Shown in pieces: positions 1 through 5,293 of a DNA stretch of 5,293 nucleotides (position 1 is the first letter of the stretch; each line of letters starts with the position of its first letter). The stretch comes from DASVDK01 sp036562265 [NCBI: Thermodesulfobacteriota bacterium] (GTDB taxonomy: Bacteria > DASVDK01). A program made the position numbers and the translations under genes. Where the stretch lies: positions 1 to 5,293 of the forward strand of contig DATCKS010000213.1 in the NCBI GenBank assembly GCA_036562265.1, read 5' to 3'. Below the pieces are notes generated by a model, which had not been told where the DNA came from, made no database searches, and saw only the letters and a program-made list of their open reading frames with translations.

Positions 1-519
1 GGGCAGGCCACGGAGCGGCTCAGGCAGGAGGTGGACGACCTCGCCGCCAACCTGCCGATGCTGGGGCCGCAGCTCGGCCGCGCCCTGCGCGAGGCGGTGC
101 CGTTCATGGGCGAGGCCGAGGAGCGCCTCGGCGAGCGCGACGCGCGAGGCGCGGTCCCGCCCGAGCGCGAGGCGCTGCAGCGGCTCCAGCGCGCCCAGCA
201 GGCGATGCAGAACGCCCAGCAGATGATGGCCCAGCGAGGGCAGATGCGCGGCATGAGCGCGCCGCAGATGGCCGGCCGCCGGCCGGGCGGCATGATGATG
301 CCGGACGGCCAGGATGGACGCGAGGGGCGGATGCCGCGCGTCGACCAGCGGATCGGCGGCCGGGCCGGGGCCTCGACCCGCGACTTCAAGCTGCCCGGTC
401 GCGACGACTACCAGGTGCCCCGCGTCTACCGGGAGCAGGTCATCGAGGCGCTCAAGGAGCCGGTGCCCGAGGCCTATCGCCGGAAGGTGGAGCGCTACTT
501 CAAGAACCTGACGGAATGA
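1..519 (+). CDS. C-terminal part of a DUF4175-like helical protein (5' truncated)
   Basis: The frame is open from the first base to the TGA at 517-519, giving 172 visible residues. The true start lies upstream; the GTG at 31 is internal, since coding continues before it without a stop. The visible part is alpha-helical and charged, with a Gln/Met-rich stretch (about residues 67-107, including [13 protein letters not shown] and GGMMMPDG). A short conserved-looking tail follows: [19 protein letters not shown], then an [23 protein letters not shown] end. A tail of the form 'YRE-I-EAL-..P..Y...V..YF..L' is what I recall from large DUF4175-type membrane proteins encoded beside MoxR/DUF58/BatA genes, so I infer that family. 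No membrane segment is visible in this part; the family has them near the N-terminus, outside the window. Its stop overlaps the next start (ATGA), suggesting an operon. Alternatively it is another coiled-coil protein; the exact family is moderately uncertain, but the reading frame is not. Confidence 0.72.
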   Translation, partial: GQATERLRQEVDDLAANLPMLGPQLGRALREAVPFMGEAEERLGERDARGAVPPEREALQRLQRAQQAMQNAQQMMAQRGQMRGMSAPQMAGRRPGGMMMPDGQDGREGRMPRVDQRIGGRAGASTRDFKLPGRDDYQVPRVYREQVIEALKEPVPEAYRRKVERYFKNLTE

Positions 520-2185
520 CGCACGCGAGCCCCTGCTGCCTCACCCTCGGCCGTCGAGCCGCCCTGCGAGCCCTCCTCGGCTTCCCGGCCCTCTTCCTCG
601 CGCCCCGCCTGGCCGCGGCCACGCAGAACCCCGGCGTCGCGATCCCGCTCGATCCGGGGCACGGCCGCACCGGCGCGCACCAGGAGGTCCTCGCCGAGGT
701 CGACGCGCTCCTCGACCGCTGGCGCCCCGATCAGGCCCGGCAGCGGCTCATGCCGCTCCTCGATCGGGCGCCTCGCGACCCGGCCGTGCGGGCCGCCGCC
801 GCGCGCGTCGCCTTCTACGCCGGCGACTACGCGGAGGCGGTGAAGCTGGCCGACGGCGTCTCCGGCGCGGCCGAACTCGACTGGCTCACGACCACGCGCG
901 ACACGGTGGCGAGGCTCGCCGTCGCCGAGAGCCGGCACTTCGTCCTGCGGCACGACCGGCGCGACGCGATCCTCGTCGAGCCGACCCTCGAGGCGCTCGA
1001 GCGCGGCTACGAGCTGCTCGAGGCGCGCTTCCGCTTCACGCCGCCCGCGGGGAAGGTGCGCGTCGAACTCTACCCCGACGCGCGGAGCTTCTACCCCACG
1101 ACCGGTCTGTCGCGCCGCGACATCGAGGCGTCGGGCGCCGTCGGGCTCTGCATCTTCAACAAGGTCATGCTCCTGTCGCCGCGCGCCCTGCTCCAGGGCT
1201 ACCGGTGGCAGGACGCGGTCGTCCACGAGTACGTGCACTACGCCGTGGTGCACCTCACGGCCAACACGGCGCCCATCTGGGTGCACGAGGGGATCGCGAA
1301 GTACTACGAGACCCGCTGGCGGTCGCCGGAGTCGCTCTACCTGCAGCCTCTGCAGCGCACGCTCCTTGCCGAGGCGGTGGCGTCGGGCCGCTTCGTCGGC
1401 TTCGCCGAGATGGAGCCCTCGCTCGTGAAGCTCCCCGGGCCGCGCGAGGTGCAGCTCGCCTACGCCCAGGGGGCCTCGGCGGTGGAGTTCCTCGAAACCG
1501 AGGTGGGGCCGGACGCCCTGCCGCGGCTCTTCGCCGCGATGGCGACGCTGCCCAAGGCCGGCGCGGCCGTCCGCGGCATCGAGCAGCTCCTCGGCGTCCC
1601 CTTCGCGGAGTTCGAGCGGCGGTGGCGCGCCTTCGTGGCGCAGAAGGGGCTCGACCCGGTGCCCGGCATCGAGCTGCCGGCCTACCACGTGAAGGAGGGG
1701 ATCCGCGCCGAAGGAGGGGAGGCGGCCGACGAGGCGCTCGAGCTGCAGCTCCTGCGCAACGCCGCCGCCCGCACCCACGCGCGGCTCGGGGACCGGCTGC
1801 GCGAGCGGGGGCGGCTTGCGCCCGCCATCATGGAGTACCGGAAGGCGGTCGAGAAGGGGCCGCCGTCGGCGACCCTCCTCACGCGCCTCGGCAGCGCGCT
1901 CGCCGGCGCCGGCCGGCGCGACGAGGCGCGCGAGACGCTCGGCCGGGTGACGAGCCTCTACCCCGACTACCCCTCGGCCTACGTCGTGCTCGGCCGGCTC
2001 GAGCTGGCCGAGCGGCGCTACCAGCCGGCCGTCGCGGCCTTCCGCGAGGCGCTGGCGATCAACCCCTTCGACCCGACCCCGCACGCGGGGCTCGCGGTCG
2101 CCCTCCGCGCGCTGGGCCACGGCCCCGAGGCGGACAGGGCCGACCGCACCGCGCGGGCGCTCGGCTTCACCGGAGAGCTGGAACC

Positions 2186-2189
<4 letters not shown>
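516..2189 (+). CDS. Exported peptidase MA-like zinc metallopeptidase with C-terminal TPR repeats
   Basis: A 557-residue protein starting at the ATG that overlaps the previous stop (ATGA, 516-519). The N-terminus looks like a signal peptide: Arg-Arg at 13-14, a hydrophobic stretch at about 15-30, and a likely cleavage near LAAA (32-35). The RRAAL context is a weak match to a twin-arginine signal, so Sec or Tat export is open. Residues about 60-115 look like helical TPR-type repeats. The catalytic domain spans about 138-377. It carries H237-E-Y-V-H241, then W-V-H-E258-G-I-A-K-Y-Y, the expected layout of a gluzincin site: two His ligands, catalytic Glu238 and third ligand Glu258. A later [14 protein letters not shown] segment is typical of peptidase MA-like proteins (Peptidase_MA_2 type). 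Residues about 416-549 hold three to four TPR units for protein binding. I infer a periplasmic or envelope protease, or a degenerate relative. All key residues are present, but the substrate is unknown. Coupling to the MoxR gene by a GTGA overlap argues for a shared job. Confidence 0.9.
2172..2177 (+). promoter_or_regulatory. Ribosome binding site for the MoxR gene
   Basis: GGAGAG ends 8 bases before the GTG at 2186, a good Shine-Dalgarno match at normal spacing inside the end of the peptidase gene. It supports the GTG start over the internal ATG at 2285 and shows that the MoxR gene can recruit ribosomes as well as rely on coupling. Confidence 0.6.
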
Positions 2190-3244
<1,055 letters not shown>

Positions 3245-3250
3245 AGCGGG

Positions 3251-4222
3251 GTGGCGTTCGCGGGGATCGGCCGAGGGCGGGAGCCGACACGCGCCGGGGT
3301 CGACCGGCTCCGGGCCGAGGCGATGGCGCGGCTCGGCCGGCTCGAGTTCCGCGCGCGCGAGGTCGTGGAGGGGATGATCTCGGGCCGCCACCGCAGCCCC
3401 TTCCGCGGCATCTCGGTGGAGTTCTCCGAGCACCGGGAGTACGTGCCCGGCGACGAACTCAAGCACGTCGACTGGAAGGCCTTCGGGAAGTTCGACCGGT
3501 TCTTCATCAAGGAGTACGAGGACGAGACGAATCTCCGCTGCTACCTCGTCCTCGACGCGTCGGCCTCCATGGCCTACGGCCTGCCCGACCCGGGTCTGCC
3601 GGACCCCCCGCGAGGGAAGACCGCGCTGCCCAAGTACGAGTACGCGGCGCTCCTGGCCGCCTCGCTCGCGACGCTGCTCATCCGGCAGCAGGACGCCGTG
3701 GGGCTCCTGCCGCTCGGCGGCGAGCCGGCGAGGCCGCTGCCGGCGCGCGGCAGCCGGGCGCAGCTCACCGCTCTCGTCGCGGCGCTCGAGGCGACGGTGC
3801 CCGGCGGTCGGGCGCCGCTTCGGACCCTCGTGCCGGAGATCCTGCCGCAGATCAAGCGCAGAAGCCTCGTCTGCGTGATCTCCGACCTCCTCCCCTCGGG
3901 GGAGGACGACGAGGCGGCGTACCTGTCCGCCATCCGGGCCATCCGCCATCGCAAGAACGAGGTGGTCGTGTTCCACGTGCTCCACCCGGCGGAGATCGAC
4001 TTCCCGTTCCGCGACCTCACGACCTTCGAGGACACCGAGGACCCCGGGATCCGTCTCGTGGCCGACCCAGGCGCCATCCGCGCGGAGTACCGGGCGGCCC
4101 TCGAGGCCGCCATCGCCCGCTACCGGAAGGAGTGCCTCGCCGCCGGGGTCGACTACGTCCTCTGCCGCACCGACGAGCCGGTCGACCGCGTGCTCGTCCC
4201 GTATCTCGCGATGCGAGGCTGA
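3251..4222 (+). CDS. DUF58 domain protein (vWA-like partner of MoxR)
   Basis: A 323-residue protein, close to the usual size of short soluble DUF58 proteins. It starts at the GTG six bases after the MoxR stop, in the same frame, behind a GAGGT ribosome site. The DUF58 hallmark is clear: F51-RGISVEF, then EHREYVPGDELKHVDWKAF, then FFIKEYEDETNLR. It leads straight into LVLD102-A-S104-A-S106-M, a DxSxS metal-ion (MIDAS-type) site of the vWA fold. A second acidic loop, VISD212L, follows at the expected spacing. The C-terminus (YRKECLAAGVDYVLCRTDEP) is also typical. I see no membrane segment, so it should be cytoplasmic or peripheral. Known family context is partnership with MoxR ATPases; the exact activity is not established. 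A small Pro-rich duplication (LPDPGLPDPP, residues 111-120) sits just after the metal site. An alternative start at Met25 is possible but lacks as good a ribosome site. Confidence 0.95.
   Translation: MAFAGIGRGREPTRAGVDRLRAEAMARLGRLEFRAREVVEGMISGRHRSPFRGISVEFSEHREYVPGDELKHVDWKAFGKFDRFFIKEYEDETNLRCYLVLDASASMAYGLPDPGLPDPPRGKTALPKYEYAALLAASLATLLIRQQDAVGLLPLGGEPARPLPARGSRAQLTALVAALEATVPGGRAPLRTLVPEILPQIKRRSLVCVISDLLPSGEDDEAAYLSAIRAIRHRKNEVVVFHVLHPAEIDFPFRDLTTFEDTEDPGIRLVADPGAIRAEYRAALEAAIARYRKECLAAGVDYVLCRTDEPVDRVLVPYLAMRG
4215..4218 (+). promoter_or_regulatory. Ribosome binding site for the BatA-like gene
   Basis: GAGG inside the last codons of the DUF58 gene lies 8 bases before the GTG at 4227. 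It supports that GTG as the start, as does the family-typical N-terminus (GLSFLNPLYLLG) that begins right there. Confidence 0.55.
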
Positions 4223-4226
4223 CGCC

Positions 4227-5293
4227 GTGGGCCTCTCGTTCCTGAACCCGCTCTACCTGCTCGGGGCCCTGGCCGCGGCGGTGCCGATCGTCATCCACCT
4301 GATCAACCGGCGGCGCGCGCCGGTCCACCGCTTCCCGGCCATGGCCTACCTGCTCGGCGCGAAGAAGCGGCGGGCCCGGCAGTTCCGGCTGCGCCACCTC
4401 GTGCTCCTCGCCCTCCGCACGGCCGCGCTCGTGCTCCTCGCCGCGGCGCTCGCGCGCCCCTTCCTCAGGGCCGAGGGGGCGGGCGCCGAGACGGCGCTCG
4501 ACCCGGCGCAGGCGGTCATCGTGGTCGACACGTCGATGAGCATGGGGCTCGAGGAGGACGCCGGCGATCGCCTCGGCGCGGCCAAGCGGGCGGTGCTTGC
4601 CGCCATCGACCGGCTCGGCCCCGGCTCCCGGCTGTCGGTCGTCACGACCGAGCCGGCGCCGACGCGGCCCGACGGCTCGGTCGAGCCGGCCAAGCCGCTC
4701 ACGCTCGACGTCGCCTCCGTGCGGCGGGAGATCGACGCCCTGCGGGTGGGGTACGGCGAGGCGGACTTCAAGGGGGCGCTGCTTCGCGCCTACGCCCGCC
4801 TCGCGGAGAGCCCCTGGGGCCGGCGCGAGATCATCGTCGCCACCGACCTCGCGCGCCACGGGTGGGAGCCGGTCTCGCTCCTCGCGCTCGGCCAGGTCGA
4901 CGCCGGGATCGGCGTGCGGATCCTCGACGTCGGCGCGGCAAAGCCGCGGAACGTCGCGGTGCTCGACGTGACGCCGCCGGCCGGGCCGCTCGCCGAAGGG
5001 GTCACGGCGCGGGTGACGGCGCGCATCGCCAACTTCGGCGACGAGCCGGTGCGGGGGCTCCTCGTGCAGGCCGCGATCGACGGCCGCAAGGTCGACCAGC
5101 GCTTCGTCGACGTCCCGGCGCGCGGCGAGGTGGAGACCGGCTTCGCGGTGCCGCTCGACCGGGCCGCCGGGGCGCCCGGCTTCCACGTGGGGACGGTGCA
5201 GATCGGCGCCGACCCGCTCCCGCACGACAACGTCGCCTGGTTCGCCTACGAGTCGGTCGGCAAGCTCGACGTCGTGGTCGTCGACGGCGACCC
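4227..5293 (+). CDS. BatA-like membrane protein with vWA and CARDB/Ig-like domains (3' truncated)
   Basis: The frame runs from a GTG four bases after the DUF58 stop to the window edge without a stop: 355 complete codons, C-terminus missing. The first residues, SFLNPLYLLGALAAAVPIVI followed by HLINRRR, are the classic BatA/aerotolerance N-terminus with membrane segment 1 (about 5-27). KKRRARQFRLRH is a basic loop, and about 57-80 is membrane segment 2. A vWA domain follows (about 95-240) with VVD101-T-S103-M-S105-M as the DxSxS metal site and VATD207L as the later acidic ligand. From about 243 to 337 lies an Ig/CARDB-like beta domain (VAVLDVTPP, VTARIANFGDEPV, HDN near its end). The visible end, KLDVVVVDGDP, looks like the first strand of another alpha/beta domain. 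In long relatives this is a glutamine-amidotransferase-like domain, which I infer but cannot see. By family precedent it is membrane-anchored and a likely partner of the MoxR ATPase. Confidence 0.93.
   Translation, partial: MGLSFLNPLYLLGALAAAVPIVIHLINRRRAPVHRFPAMAYLLGAKKRRARQFRLRHLVLLALRTAALVLLAAALARPFLRAEGAGAETALDPAQAVIVVDTSMSMGLEEDAGDRLGAAKRAVLAAIDRLGPGSRLSVVTTEPAPTRPDGSVEPAKPLTLDVASVRREIDALRVGYGEADFKGALLRAYARLAESPWGRREIIVATDLARHGWEPVSLLALGQVDAGIGVRILDVGAAKPRNVAVLDVTPPAGPLAEGVTARVTARIANFGDEPVRGLLVQAAIDGRKVDQRFVDVPARGEVETGFAVPLDRAAGAPGFHVGTVQIGADPLPHDNVAWFAYESVGKLDVVVVDGD

Noticed and set aside
534-539. Cys-Cys near the N-terminus of the peptidase, considered as a lipoprotein lipobox
   Set aside because: The cysteines (residues 7-8) precede the hydrophobic core of the signal peptide, whereas a lipobox Cys must follow it.
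1900-1920. A GC-only self-complementary run (cgccggcgccggccggcg) considered as a hairpin or terminator
   Set aside because: It lies inside the TPR coding region, has no T-tract, and such runs are expected by chance at this base composition.
495-2120. A 541-codon open frame on the - strand opposite the peptidase gene
   Set aside because: Its translation is Arg/Gly/Glu/Val-rich low complexity with no recognisable domain. It mirrors the codon pattern of a + strand gene with clear catalytic motifs, a common artefact at this GC content.
1205-2185. Upstream extension of the MoxR frame inside the peptidase gene, which could suggest a longer fusion protein
   Set aside because: The extension translates to Arg/Ala/Gly/Pro-rich noise. 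The MoxR-like sequence and the Shine-Dalgarno site fit a start at 2186.
4017-5225. A 402-codon open frame on the - strand opposite the BatA-like gene
   Set aside because: The + strand frame here has canonical BatA N-terminal, vWA and beta-domain motifs; the reverse frame is low-complexity Arg/Gly/Asp-rich sequence.

Overview
The window is a very GC-rich (about 70% or more by eye), fully packed bacterial stretch with five genes, all on the + strand. The first is cut by the left edge and the last by the right edge. Three of the four visible starts are GTG, codons end almost always in G or C, and genes overlap by 4 bases or lie 4-6 bases apart. This, with a periplasmic-type peptidase and a BatA-type membrane protein, suggests a high-GC Gram-negative bacterium. 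Candidates are the former Deltaproteobacteria, Rokubacteria/Methylomirabilota, Acidobacteria or similar; I cannot place it more precisely from sequence alone.

Layout: (1) 1-519, C-terminal end of a long helical protein that resembles the tail of DUF4175-type membrane proteins. (2) 516-2189, an exported gluzincin-type metallopeptidase (peptidase MA-like, HEYVH...HEG) with C-terminal TPR repeats. (3) 2186-3244, a MoxR-family AAA+ ATPase with intact Walker A, Walker B, sensor 1 and sensor 2 motifs. (4) 3251-4222, a DUF58 protein with its hallmark motif and a vWA-like DxSxS site. (5) 4227-5293, a BatA-like protein with two N-terminal membrane segments, a vWA domain with a DxSxS metal site and an Ig/CARDB-like domain, still open at the right edge. 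The reverse-strand open frames that run for hundreds of codons opposite these genes are by-products of the GC-rich codon pattern.

Genes 3-5 form the well-known MoxR/DUF58/vWA module. In it a MoxR ATPase is thought to act with vWA-domain partners as a chaperone-like machine that matures or remodels other proteins, often at the membrane. The DUF4175-like gene commonly travels with such modules. The exported metallopeptidase-TPR protein is joined to both sides by ATGA and GTGA stop/start overlaps, so it is probably translated as part of the same operon. It is the most interesting element: it may be a client of the module or its periplasmic effector.

There is no non-coding stretch longer than 6 bases between the genes. 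I saw no RNA gene, mobile element, CRISPR array, terminator or promoter; the operon promoter must lie upstream of the window. I found no clear sign of a wholly undescribed system. The module is recognisable, and its substrate and the role of the peptidase are the open questions.
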